Positions 1-6,741 of a DNA stretch of 13,590 nucleotides are shown piece after piece; the stretch's first letter is position 1; each line of letters begins with the position of its first letter. The notes under the pieces are model-generated. The model saw only the letters and a list, made by a program, of their open reading frames with translations, did no database searches and was not told where the DNA came from. The DNA is from Candidatus Omnitrophota bacterium. GTDB taxonomy: Bacteria; Omnitrophota; Gorgyraeia; Duberdicusellales; 4484-171. The stretch spans positions 1 to 13,590 of the forward strand of contig JAIPHS010000018.1 of NCBI GenBank assembly GCA_021735105.1, given 5' to 3'. A program made the position numbers and the translations under genes.

Positions 1-402
1 TCTGGTGCCATTGATGACTGCACTGATTACAAAAATTTTTTCTTTATTTGAAATTGCAATAAAAGTAGTTCCGGCTTTTTTACCTTTTTTTGCAGTGGGG
101 CCGGCAAAGCCGACTACAGATATCCCAATACTGCTTTTAAGTTTTTTTCTTGTTTTTTCGGCTAAATGAGCTGCTATTTCTGGAGAAACTCCCTGGGTCT
201 TTTTAAGCAATTTTTCAGGCAGTTTAAATAACTTATTTTTGCTATCTAAAGAATAAACCACAAAAGAACCTTTAAAAGTTGCAGAGCTGCCGGGAGTTTT
301 AGTTAAAAGGTAAGAGAGGTATCCGGCAGTTTCTGATTCTGTCGCTGCCAGGGTAAGGTTTTTATTTTTTAAGAGTTTAAATATTTTATTTTCTAACTTC
401 AC
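1..402 (-). CDS. CinA C-terminal domain protein (PncC-like nicotinamide-nucleotide amidase), partial at its 3' end
   Basis: The gene reads from a GTG at 402 leftwards off the window, giving 134 codons without a stop. The translation matches the CinA C-terminal/PncC domain, which deamidates NMN to nicotinate mononucleotide in pyridine-nucleotide salvage. Visible landmarks are TESETAG (family form ESxTGG, holding the catalytic Ser), then TPGSSATFKG, VVYS followed by a Lys, GVSPEIA and VVGFAGP. The protein starts directly at this domain, so it is a stand-alone form without the N-terminal MoCF-like half of full CinA. Two motifs are off consensus: TAG replaces TGG, and the Gly-rich stretch after GFAGP is Lys-rich (TAKKGKKAG). 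Activity is therefore plausible but unproven. No Shine-Dalgarno sequence precedes the GTG, and a TATAAT lies just upstream. It follows the helicase gene by 81 nt on the same strand, so it may also be read as part of that transcript. Family assignment is firm; exact function is inferred. Confidence 0.8.
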   Translation of the reverse strand, partial: MKLENKIFKLLKNKNLTLAATESETAGYLSYLLTKTPGSSATFKGSFVVYSLDSKNKLFKLPEKLLKKTQGVSPEIAAHLAEKTRKKLKSSIGISVVGFAGPTAKKGKKAGTTFIAISNKEKIFVISAVINGTR

Positions 403-408
403 AAAATT

Positions 409-414
409 ATTATA
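409..414 (-). promoter_or_regulatory. Possible -10 element for the CinA-like gene
   Basis: A perfect TATAAT on the minus strand ends 6 nt before the GTG start, which would place transcription initiation at or next to the start codon (a leaderless message). No convincing -35 is seen 16-18 nt upstream, and the region is A/T-rich, so a chance match is quite possible. Confidence 0.3.
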
Positions 415-483
415 ACAAAAAAATAAAAATAATCTATAATTTTATATTACCTTATTGGACAGTTATAGCTTGAAGAGTCAATT

Positions 484-2436
484 TTATATTTCTTCTTCGA
501 GAATTATTTCTTGATAATTTTCTTGAGGCAGCTCATGGGCAAACATTGAAGGCCTGGTGATGATGATTCCGGTTTTATGGCTGAATTTAGTTTGCGGATA
601 ACTGATATAAAAAAAAGATTTAGTTCGCGTTGTGGCTACATAAAATAATCGTCTTTCCTCTTCCAAGGATTCTTGGCTGTTGAGGGCTTTGGCGTGAGGG
701 AAATCATATTCACAAAATCCAATGATAAAAACTGCTTCCCACTCTAGGCCTTTGGCTTGATGAATTGTAGTTAGGGTTAGAACCTCCTCTCTTTCTTCTT
801 CCGGGATTCGTTTTTCGCTTTTAAATTCTTCGTAAGAGCCGCTGTCATTGAGAAATTCTTTAATTGTAGGATAATTGTAGGACATCTTAACCATTTCTTC
901 TAAGTCCATGAGCCTTTCTGCGGCGTTGTCAAAACTTAAATAGCAGTATTCTTTATACATTTTGAGGATTTTTTCTAAAGCATCTTCTGGTTTTTTGATT
1001 TTTTTTAGTTGGGTAAATAAGTTATTAAATTCCTTAAAGCCTGTTTTTTGTCTTTTTGGTATTTTTTCTAAAACTTGATAGGGGCTATTGTTTTCAAGTA
1101 TTAGTTTTTCCCAGATTCGGTAAGCATAATTTTTTCCAATACCCCGGTAAAGCGAAAGTGCCCGTTTGAAAGCTATCTCGTCATGAGGATTAATAATAAT
1201 TTTTAAAAAAGAAATGACATCTTTAATATGAGCTTGTTCAAAAAAGCGCAAACCGCCTCGTACGATATAGGGGATGTTGCGTTTGGTCATCTCCATTTCA
1301 AGCTCCAGAGCTTGAAAGCGCGAGCGGAAAAGAACTGCGATTTCAGAAAGAGGAGTTCCTTCTCGGTTTAACTCCAGCACGCGTTGGCCGACAAATTTTG
1401 CTTGTTGGTATACATCCTTAGCACTAACTAAATGAGGTATTTCAGTATCATCTTTAACAGCTTTTAGTTTTTTTGGATATTGACAGACATTGTGTTCGAT
1501 GATTGCATTTGCTAAGTTAAGGATTTGAGGGCTGGAGCGATAGTTGATTTCTAATTTAAAAATTTTATCAGTTTTAAAAACTTTAGGAAAATCAAGAAGG
1601 TTACTAATTTGCGCTGCCCGGAAAGAGTAAATGGATTGGGCATCATCTCCGACAACCAGAATATTTTTATGATAAGTAGAAAGTTTTTTTAGAATTTCAA
1701 ATTGAATTTGGTTAGTATCTTGGTATTCATCAACTAATATATATCTAAATGTTTGTGAATATTTTTTTGCTAATTGAGGGTCTTCTAGGATTTCTAGCCA
1801 TTTGCTTAACAGGTCAGAAAAATCCATAACATTAGCTTGTTTTTTTTTCTGCTGGTAATGACTAAATATTTTTTTTATCTGATGAGCGTATTCTTGAAGA
1901 TGAGGGTAGAATTTGGCAATAATTTCATCAGAATCAGTTTGGGAATTTATTGCTAAGCTGTAAATATTGTAGAGAAGCCTTTTTTTTGGAAACATTTTTT
2001 CTTTTTTATGGTAGCCTAAACTTTGCAGACAGTCGCCAATAAGACTTTTAGCGTCTTCAGAATCAGCGATGGAAAAATTAGAGGAATAACCTAAATGTTT
2101 AGCCTCTCGGCGCAGAATGCGGTTTCCAATATGATGAAAGGTGCCGGCCCAAAGCCCTTTTAAGCTTGAATGTATTAAACTTTCAGCGCGATGGGTCATT
2201 TCTGCTGAAGCACGGTTGGTAAAAGTTACTAGCAGGATATTTTTGGGGCTTACGCCTTGATAGAGAAGATAGGCGAGCCTGTGAATTAAAACTCTTGTTT
2301 TTCCACTGCCAGCTCCAGCGAGTACTAAAGCAGCGCCATTACCATTTTCTACTACCTCTTTTTGTTCAGGATTGAGGCCTTGAAGATAGTCTATTTTCCC
2401 TTTATGCTGATAAGGTTTTAATTTATATTTTTCCAT
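484..2436 (-). CDS. UvrD/Rep-family (superfamily 1A) ATP-dependent DNA helicase
   Basis: A 650-residue 3'-5' DNA helicase of the UvrD/PcrA/Rep group, expected to act in the cytoplasm in repair and replication-fork maintenance. All core motifs are visible: Q motif LNPEQ (21-25), Walker A GAGSGKT (41-47), motif Ia VTFTNRASAEM (70-80), MDFSDLL (204-210), Walker B DEYQDTN (236-242), motif III GDDAQSIYSFR (263-273), motif IV EINYRS, motif V TTIHQAKGLEW and motif VI EEERRLFYVATTRTK. The ATPase Lys46, the DEYQ box and the motif VI Arg are intact. It is roughly 70 residues shorter than E. coli UvrD or Bacillus PcrA. The shortfall is after motif VI, where the flexible tail and RNA-polymerase-binding Tudor-like region normally lie, so a transcription-coupled role is less likely. 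The ATG at 2436 precedes the Q motif by about 20 residues and has no Shine-Dalgarno sequence. Exact subfamily (UvrD, PcrA or Rep) cannot be fixed by eye. Confidence 0.93.
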   Translation of the reverse strand: MEKYKLKPYQHKGKIDYLQGLNPEQKEVVENGNGAALVLAGAGSGKTRVLIHRLAYLLYQGVSPKNILLVTFTNRASAEMTHRAESLIHSSLKGLWAGTFHHIGNRILRREAKHLGYSSNFSIADSEDAKSLIGDCLQSLGYHKKEKMFPKKRLLYNIYSLAINSQTDSDEIIAKFYPHLQEYAHQIKKIFSHYQQKKKQANVMDFSDLLSKWLEILEDPQLAKKYSQTFRYILVDEYQDTNQIQFEILKKLSTYHKNILVVGDDAQSIYSFRAAQISNLLDFPKVFKTDKIFKLEINYRSSPQILNLANAIIEHNVCQYPKKLKAVKDDTEIPHLVSAKDVYQQAKFVGQRVLELNREGTPLSEIAVLFRSRFQALELEMEMTKRNIPYIVRGGLRFFEQAHIKDVISFLKIIINPHDEIAFKRALSLYRGIGKNYAYRIWEKLILENNSPYQVLEKIPKRQKTGFKEFNNLFTQLKKIKKPEDALEKILKMYKEYCYLSFDNAAERLMDLEEMVKMSYNYPTIKEFLNDSGSYEEFKSEKRIPEEEREEVLTLTTIHQAKGLEWEAVFIIGFCEYDFPHAKALNSQESLEEERRLFYVATTRTKSFFYISYPQTKFSHKTGIIITRPSMFAHELPQENYQEIILEEEI

Positions 2437-2453
2437 ATTTTTTTAATTTAGGA

Positions 2454-2484
2454 ATTATCTTATCACAAAAGAAGCAATTGTGAA
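2454..2484 (-). promoter_or_regulatory. Candidate promoter for the helicase gene
   Basis: On the minus strand TTCACA (2479-2484) is followed after 16 nt by TAAGAT (2457-2462), with an overlapping GATAAT at 2454-2459. Either -10 would give a leader of roughly 11-14 nt. The leader is A-rich and holds no Shine-Dalgarno sequence. Matches to consensus are moderate. Confidence 0.4.
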
Positions 2485-2497
2485 GGCTAACCAATTG

Positions 2498-2525
2498 TTG
2501 ACAGAAAGGGCTAAGGTGCTAAAAT
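2498..2525 (+). promoter_or_regulatory. Sigma70-type promoter for the GH57-ACT unit
   Basis: A perfect TTGACA (2498-2503), a 16-nt spacer and TAAAAT (2520-2525), with TG one base upstream of the -10 (2517-2518) forming an extended -10. Initiation is predicted near 2532, leaving about 14 nt before the ATG at 2546. That leader (pyrimidine-rich, ending CTTTT) has no Shine-Dalgarno sequence. Two CAATTGT copies (2475-2481 and 2492-2498) lie upstream, the second touching the -35. Confidence 0.7.
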
Positions 2526-2545
2526 TCTTTTAGTCTTTAACTTTT

Positions 2546-4528
2546 ATGCAAAATAAAGATTCTAAAATATACTTTGTCTTTGGAATACATAATAATCAGC
2601 CGGTAGGTAATTTATCGTCAGTTTTTGATAAAGCTTTCTCTAGCTGTTATCTTCCTTTTTTATCAATCTTAGAAAAATTCTCTAATTTAAAAGCAGTTAT
2701 TCATAATTCGGGAGCATTATATTCTTTTGCCCAAATTCATTTTCCTGCCTGGATAGAAAAACTTAAGAAATTAATTAAAAAAGGCCAAGTTGAAATAGCC
2801 GGAGGCGGTTATTTTGAACCGATTTTTCCCATAATACCTCAAAAAGATAGGGTCGGCCAGATTAGGCTTATGAGCCAATATCTAGAGAAAACTTTTGGAG
2901 TTTCTCCCAAGGGTTGTTGGGTTCCGGAAAGGGTTTGGGAACCGTCTTTGGCAAAAACCTTAAATAAGGCGGGTTTTAGCTATACCTATCTAGACCAGGC
3001 AAACTTTTACCTAAAAAAACAAAATAGTAAGGCAGCGAAAAGTTTTTATTTAACCGAAGACCAAGGTTGTCCTTTAAGTTTATTTGTTATTGATGAGCTG
3101 CTTATTGACAAAATTCCTTTTGTTAGGCCGGAAGAAGCAGTAAATATATTAATTAGTTATAAAGAGAAAGAGGATGTTTTAGTTAACTTTTTTTGTGATG
3201 GAGAAAAGTTTGGGCTTTGGCCGGGAAGTTATGATTTAGTTTACAATAAAGGCTGGCTTGAGGATTTTTTTAATTTGTTAGAAAAAACCCCTGAGATTGA
3301 AGTGATAACTTCAGAAGAAGCAGCTGAAAAATTTGCTAAAAAAGATCTTACCTATATTGACGCTTCTACTTATCCCAAGATGCAAAAATGGGCCCTAAAT
3401 TATCAAGACCGGCTAAATTGTCAAAGCTTAATTGATCTTTTAAAAGAAAATAAAAGTTATCAAAGCTATCGGCAGTTTATCAAAGGAGAAAACTTTAAAA
3501 ACTTTTTTATAAAGTATCCCCGCCTAAATTTTATGCACAAAAGAATGCTTTATTTAGCAAAAAAGATAAATTCAAACCTAGATTATAATAGCAAGAATAA
3601 AGAAGCTTTTCTCAATTTATGGAAAGCTCAAGCTAATTGTGCTTATTGGCATGGGGTATTTGGAGGATTTTACCTACCTCATTTACGCAAAGCTTGTTAT
3701 GACTATTTAATTAAAGGAGAAGATTTTCTAGATAAAGAAATCGGAATGAATAAATTGATGTATGAGGACATAGATTTTGACAGCTATAAAGAGATAATTG
3801 CAAAAAAAGAAGATAAGATCTATATTTTTTCTAAAGCTGGCGGCAGCCTAGAGGAATTAAGCTTAAAAAATATTCCAACCAATTTAATAAATACGGTAAA
3901 TAGGGTAAAAGAGCCTTATCATGATAAAATTAAAGAGGATGATTTATCTAGGTATTTAATTTATGATAGCTATAAAAAAGTTTGTTTAGTTGACCATTTG
4001 ATAAAAAAAGATTTAACTAGTAAAGAATTTGCCCAAGGAACAGGGGTATATAGCTTGGCTAATAAAGTTTATAACTTTGTAAAAAAGGATGATTTAAGCT
4101 TTAATTTTATCTATGAAGAAAAAGATTTAAGTTTTATAAAAAATATTTGCCTAGACAAAGAGGGCCTGAAGGCTAAATACAGTTTTGGAAATAATGCTTT
4201 AAATAATCTTGGTTTCGGTATAGAATTTAACTTGTCTTTATCCGGCCTTGATAATTTATTTATCGAAGCTAAAGAAGAAATTAATTTAAAAAAAGAACAA
4301 GATTTGGGCCAAAACAGTTCTTTTATAGTTGGAGATAGTAATTATTCAATTAAATTAAAGTTTGATTTTGATCAAGCTAAAGTTTATACTAATCCAATTT
4401 ATACCGTATCTTCTTCAGAATCCGGCAAAGAAGTTCTTTTTCAGCAGTTAGCTGTTCTTTTTTATTGGCCCAAGAGAAAAGATTCATTGAATCTTAAGTT
4501 GAATATAGAAAGTTTAGGGGATGATTAA
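2546..4528 (+). CDS. Glycoside hydrolase family 57, 4-alpha-glucanotransferase/alpha-amylase type
   Basis: A 660-residue protein matching, over its whole length, the Thermococcus litoralis 4-alpha-glucanotransferase type of GH57 (about 659 residues). It is expected to rearrange or cleave alpha-1,4-glucans such as glycogen or maltodextrin. GH57 conserved regions are visible: HNNQPVGN (15-22), GGYFEPI (87-93), WVPERVWEP (125-133) with the presumed nucleophile Glu128, FCDGEKFGLWPG (216-227) with the presumed acid/base Asp218, and YWHGVFGGFYLPHLR. The second half matches the beta-rich domains of the family (DUF1925/DUF1926 type), ending in a strand-rich tail. No signal peptide is seen, so it is cytoplasmic. 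Off-consensus points are Asn at the second His of the usual HxHQP motif, and FCD where the archaeal enzyme has HDD. The downstream ACT gene starts 14 nt after the stop. Transferase versus hydrolase activity cannot be decided from sequence alone. Confidence 0.88.
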   Translation: MQNKDSKIYFVFGIHNNQPVGNLSSVFDKAFSSCYLPFLSILEKFSNLKAVIHNSGALYSFAQIHFPAWIEKLKKLIKKGQVEIAGGGYFEPIFPIIPQKDRVGQIRLMSQYLEKTFGVSPKGCWVPERVWEPSLAKTLNKAGFSYTYLDQANFYLKKQNSKAAKSFYLTEDQGCPLSLFVIDELLIDKIPFVRPEEAVNILISYKEKEDVLVNFFCDGEKFGLWPGSYDLVYNKGWLEDFFNLLEKTPEIEVITSEEAAEKFAKKDLTYIDASTYPKMQKWALNYQDRLNCQSLIDLLKENKSYQSYRQFIKGENFKNFFIKYPRLNFMHKRMLYLAKKINSNLDYNSKNKEAFLNLWKAQANCAYWHGVFGGFYLPHLRKACYDYLIKGEDFLDKEIGMNKLMYEDIDFDSYKEIIAKKEDKIYIFSKAGGSLEELSLKNIPTNLINTVNRVKEPYHDKIKEDDLSRYLIYDSYKKVCLVDHLIKKDLTSKEFAQGTGVYSLANKVYNFVKKDDLSFNFIYEEKDLSFIKNICLDKEGLKAKYSFGNNALNNLGFGIEFNLSLSGLDNLFIEAKEEINLKKEQDLGQNSSFIVGDSNYSIKLKFDFDQAKVYTNPIYTVSSSESGKEVLFQQLAVLFYWPKRKDSLNLKLNIESLGDD

Positions 4529-4542
4529 AAAAGGAGGTTTAG

Positions 4543-4935
4543 ATGAAGGGAGTAAAATCAACCGAAATTGTGGTCAGCTTAGAGGATAAGGCGGGAGCTT
4601 TAGGGCAAATCACTTCTTTGTTAAAACAAGAAAATATCAACATAAGAGCCGTATCCGGCTGGGTCCAACAAGGTAAAGCAGTTATAAGATTAGTAAGTTC
4701 AGATAACCAAAAAGCAAAAGAGGTTTTATCTGAGCTTGAGACAGAAGAAAAAGAAGTGGTAGTGGTTGATATGGAAAATGAAGTTGGAAAGCTGGATTCT
4801 TTATCAGCTAAATTAGCCCAAGCCGGCATTAGCATGACTCATGTCTATGGAACGACCCCCGGCCAAGGCCAGTCAGCTACATTAGTTTTTGCATCTGATA
4901 ATAATGATAAAGCTATAGAGGCAATTGCAGTTTAA
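4543..4935 (+). CDS. Tandem ACT-domain protein, probable amino-acid-sensing regulator
   Basis: A 130-residue protein made of two ACT domains (about residues 5-65 and 70-130) and nothing else. The first begins STEIVVSLEDKAGALGQIT and has the ACT hallmark of a beta strand followed by the acidic-Gly turn DKAGAL and a helix (residues 22-32 contain LLKQEN), then INIRAVSG. The second has EVGKLDSLSAKLAQAGISM followed by a beta strand. Such stand-alone ACT proteins bind small ligands, usually amino acids, but no ligand or partner can be named here. A strong Shine-Dalgarno sequence (AGGAGG, 4531-4536) sits between the GH57 stop and this ATG, so the two are very likely co-transcribed. The functional link between a glucan enzyme and an ACT protein is unclear. 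A palindromic repeat follows 26 nt after the stop. Confidence 0.85.
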   Translation: MKGVKSTEIVVSLEDKAGALGQITSLLKQENINIRAVSGWVQQGKAVIRLVSSDNQKAKEVLSELETEEKEVVVVDMENEVGKLDSLSAKLAQAGISMTHVYGTTPGQGQSATLVFASDNNDKAIEAIAV

Positions 4936-4961
4936 TTGCAAAAAAAGATTTTTGTCTTAGC

Positions 4962-5040
4962 GTCATTGCGAGGAGCGTAAGCGACGAAGCAATCTCTAAC
5001 AGGTATAATAGAGATTGCTTCGGCTTCGCCTCGCAATGAC
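4962..5040. repeat. Large palindromic intergenic repeat (REP/MITE-like)
   Basis: A 79-bp imperfect palindrome. The outer arms pair perfectly over 12 bp (4962-4973 with 5029-5040, GTCATTGCGAGG), and the inner arms pair over 12 bp (4986-4997 with 5010-5021, GAAGCAATCTCT). They are separated by an asymmetric internal loop (12 nt left, 7 nt right) and capped by a 12-nt loop (4998-5009). The G+C content is clearly higher than the flanks. From memory, very similar palindromes (CATTGCGAGGAGC...GAAGCAATCTC) are scattered through many unrelated bacterial genomes. No coding sequence and no obvious target-site duplication is seen. There is no T-run after it, so it is not a canonical terminator, although it could still stop transcripts or protect mRNA ends. 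Confidence 0.85.
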
Positions 5041-5073
5041 AAGTAGAATTTGTTTCTTATTGGATTAGGTAAA

Positions 5074-5811
5074 ATGCGAAAAAATATTTCTTTTTATTTT
5101 AGTTTAAGTTTTATTTGTGTATTTTTATTGGGTTTGCCTTTTAATCTTTACCCAAACCAGCTTCAAGGGCAAAGGTTTAAAGATTTTAAAGAGATTAAGT
5201 ATAATATTTCTTTTAACGGCATTCCTTCCGGTTATGTTGTCTGGAGTTATTTAGGAAAAGAAGTAGTTGGCGGCAGGCAAGCTCATATCTTATCAATTGA
5301 ATCTGATGCTAATATTCTTAAATTTCTGGATTTAGTCAGTTCTGAAGAAATTTATCTGGATTGTGAAACTCACTTACCAGTTAAGGTTAAAAGAAATGTA
5401 AAGATGTTTGGAAAAAAAGAGATAATCACAGAAAGATATAACCAGGAAAAAGGAGAAGTTATCTTAACCAGAGAGAAAAAAGATGGGGTTGTAAAAGAAG
5501 AGGTTTATGAGCAGGGCATTCCCATTCATAATATATTGGACCTTTTATATTTTTTCCCTAAAGGAATTAATTTAGAAGAAAAACAAGGCGAGTGGATGAG
5601 TTTTAATCTTCCTAACCAAAAAGTACAAATAAAATTTCACAGCCAAAGAAAAGTAAAAGTTGCCGGTAAAGTAAAAAAAGCTTACTTTTTAGTTGGCAAG
5701 GGAGCCAGGAGGTTTAATCTTTGGCTTTCTTTAGATAATAAAATACCTTTAAGGCTTGATTTTATTTCTTTATTAGGTAAAGTAATAATTAGGAGAGAAG
5801 AAAATGAATAA
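5074..5811 (+). CDS. DUF3108-family exported protein
   Basis: A protein of 245 residues from the ATG at 5074. An in-frame TTG at 5050 would add 8 residues, but the ATG is preferred: it has a weak AGG a few bases upstream and puts the signal peptide at the very N terminus (MRKN, then a hydrophobic stretch to about residue 22, followed by NLYPNQ). There is no lipobox cysteine in the expected place, so it is probably a soluble periplasmic protein. The rest is beta-rich and matches the DUF3108 pattern: FKEIKYNISFNGIPSG near the start of the mature part, repeated SxxIYLD and PVKVKR segments, and a PLRLDFISLLGKV ending. The family has no established reaction. Its last 8 nt overlap the lpxA-like gene, whose ribosome binding site lies inside it, so the two are translationally coupled. 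A role in the envelope is an inference from that coupling and from export. Confidence 0.8.
   Translation: MRKNISFYFSLSFICVFLLGLPFNLYPNQLQGQRFKDFKEIKYNISFNGIPSGYVVWSYLGKEVVGGRQAHILSIESDANILKFLDLVSSEEIYLDCETHLPVKVKRNVKMFGKKEIITERYNQEKGEVILTREKKDGVVKEEVYEQGIPIHNILDLLYFFPKGINLEEKQGEWMSFNLPNQKVQIKFHSQRKVKVAGKVKKAYFLVGKGARRFNLWLSLDNKIPLRLDFISLLGKVIIRREENE
5791..5795 (+). promoter_or_regulatory. Shine-Dalgarno site of the LpxA-like gene inside the upstream gene
   Basis: AGGAG lies 8 nt before the ATG at 5804 and within the last codons of the DUF3108 gene. It fixes the start of the acyltransferase and explains the 8-nt overlap of the two reading frames. Confidence 0.75.
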
Positions 5812-6682
5812 AATAGATCAAACTGCATTAGTAGATAAAAGGGCTCATCTCGAAGATGACGTAACTGTTGGCCCTTATGCGATAGTAGAAAAAGAAGTAC
5901 ACTTAGCCAAAGGGGTCTCCATTGGAGCTTACGCTCATATTAAGGGAAATAGCTATCTGGGTGAAGGCACTTTGGTGGGTACAGGCGCAGTTGTTGGTGA
6001 GGTTCCTCAGATGCTGGGGATGCGCCAGACAGAAGGTAAGCTTTATATTGGTAAAAATAATATTATTCGTGAGTATGTGACAATTCATACAGCAACTAAG
6101 GCTCATTGTTCAACTACTATTGGAGATAATAATTTTTTAATGGGTTTTTCTCATGTTGCCCATGATTGTAAATTAGCAAATAATATTGTAGTTTGTAACG
6201 GAAGCTTATTGGCAGGGGGCGTAGAGGTCGGAGATAGAGCTTTTATCTCCGGCTGTGTAGTTGTACATCAATTTGTAAGAGTTGGAAAGTTAGCTATGGT
6301 TGGGGGCTTAAGCCGGGTTAATCAGGATGTCCCTCCTTTTATGATGGTAGTAGGAGATTCCCGGGTTTGGGGAATAAATCTAATAGGCCTAAGACGGGCA
6401 AAATTTTCAAGGCTTGAGATAAAAAAAATCAAACAAGCTTATAAGATAATTTACAGAAAAGGTTTATCTTCTAAGAAAGCCTTAGCAGAATTAGAGTCGA
6501 TTGAATCAGAAAAGGTAAAAGAAATTTCTCTTTTTATTCTTTCTTCAAAAAGAGGGATATCCGGGCCTAAAAAAAGCAGTTTAGCTGAAAAACTTTTCTT
6601 AGATTATCCTTACTTTATCCGTTCAAAGATACTTACCTACGATAGATTTCTTGAATCAAGAAAGAATAAAAACTATTTGTAA
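5804..6682 (+). CDS. LpxA-like acyl-ACP:UDP-sugar O-acyltransferase (left-handed beta-helix)
   Basis: A 292-residue hexapeptide-repeat acyltransferase of the LpxA type (E. coli LpxA 262). LpxA transfers a 3-hydroxyacyl chain from ACP to UDP-GlcNAc at the first step of lipid A synthesis. Repeats such as VTVGPYAIV and VSIGAYAHI fill the first half. HVAHDC (117-122) carries the presumed catalytic His120 with His117. GCVVVHQF places His155 at the E. coli His160 position, and NQDVPPF, GLRRAKFS and the C-terminal helical part (IKQAYKIIYRKG) all match LpxA. With a nearly gap-free alignment from memory, three E. coli active-site positions differ: Asp74 to Met70, Lys76 to Gly72 and His144 to Gly139. 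It may therefore act on a different UDP-sugar. It is not beside lpxD, fabZ or lpxC here, but coupled to an exported DUF3108 protein. The C terminus is about 30 residues longer than usual. Confidence 0.85.
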   Translation: MNKIDQTALVDKRAHLEDDVTVGPYAIVEKEVHLAKGVSIGAYAHIKGNSYLGEGTLVGTGAVVGEVPQMLGMRQTEGKLYIGKNNIIREYVTIHTATKAHCSTTIGDNNFLMGFSHVAHDCKLANNIVVCNGSLLAGGVEVGDRAFISGCVVVHQFVRVGKLAMVGGLSRVNQDVPPFMMVVGDSRVWGINLIGLRRAKFSRLEIKKIKQAYKIIYRKGLSSKKALAELESIESEKVKEISLFILSSKRGISGPKKSSLAEKLFLDYPYFIRSKILTYDRFLESRKNKNYL

Positions 6683-6703
6683 TTCTAAATTCCTAAAAAA
6701 ATC

Positions 6704-6732
6704 TTGCAAGCTAAACTTGTTTGTAATAAACT
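6704..6732 (+). promoter_or_regulatory. Weak candidate promoter for the apgM-cstA-lysC-cimA unit
   Basis: TTGCAA (6704-6709), a 17-nt spacer and TAAACT (6727-6732) lie in the 59-nt gap after the LpxA-like gene. Initiation would fall about 3 nt before the ATG at 6742, and no Shine-Dalgarno sequence is present there. Both boxes have two mismatches to consensus. Confidence 0.35.
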
Positions 6733-6741
6733 TTACTTAAG

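Noticed and set aside
435..440. Plus-strand TATAAT between the CinA-like gene and the helicase gene
   Set aside because: No -35 partner and no plus-strand gene downstream for 2 kb; expected by chance in this AT-rich gap.
4539..4835. 98-residue open frame on the minus strand opposite the ACT gene
   Set aside because: It is the antisense shadow of the well-supported tandem-ACT gene, is Ser/Thr-rich and low in complexity, and has no recognisable domain.
4941..5040. The intergenic palindrome as an intrinsic terminator of the GH57-ACT unit
   Set aside because: The stem is long and interrupted and no T-run follows it on either strand; a repeat element explains it better, although an effect on transcript ends is not excluded.
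5050..5073. TTG start at 5050 for the DUF3108 protein
   Set aside because: No ribosome site precedes it, and it would put 8 extra residues before a signal peptide that begins properly at the ATG at 5074.
5903..6106. 67-residue minus-strand open frame inside the LpxA-like gene
   Set aside because: Antisense shadow of a clear hexapeptide-repeat coding region.
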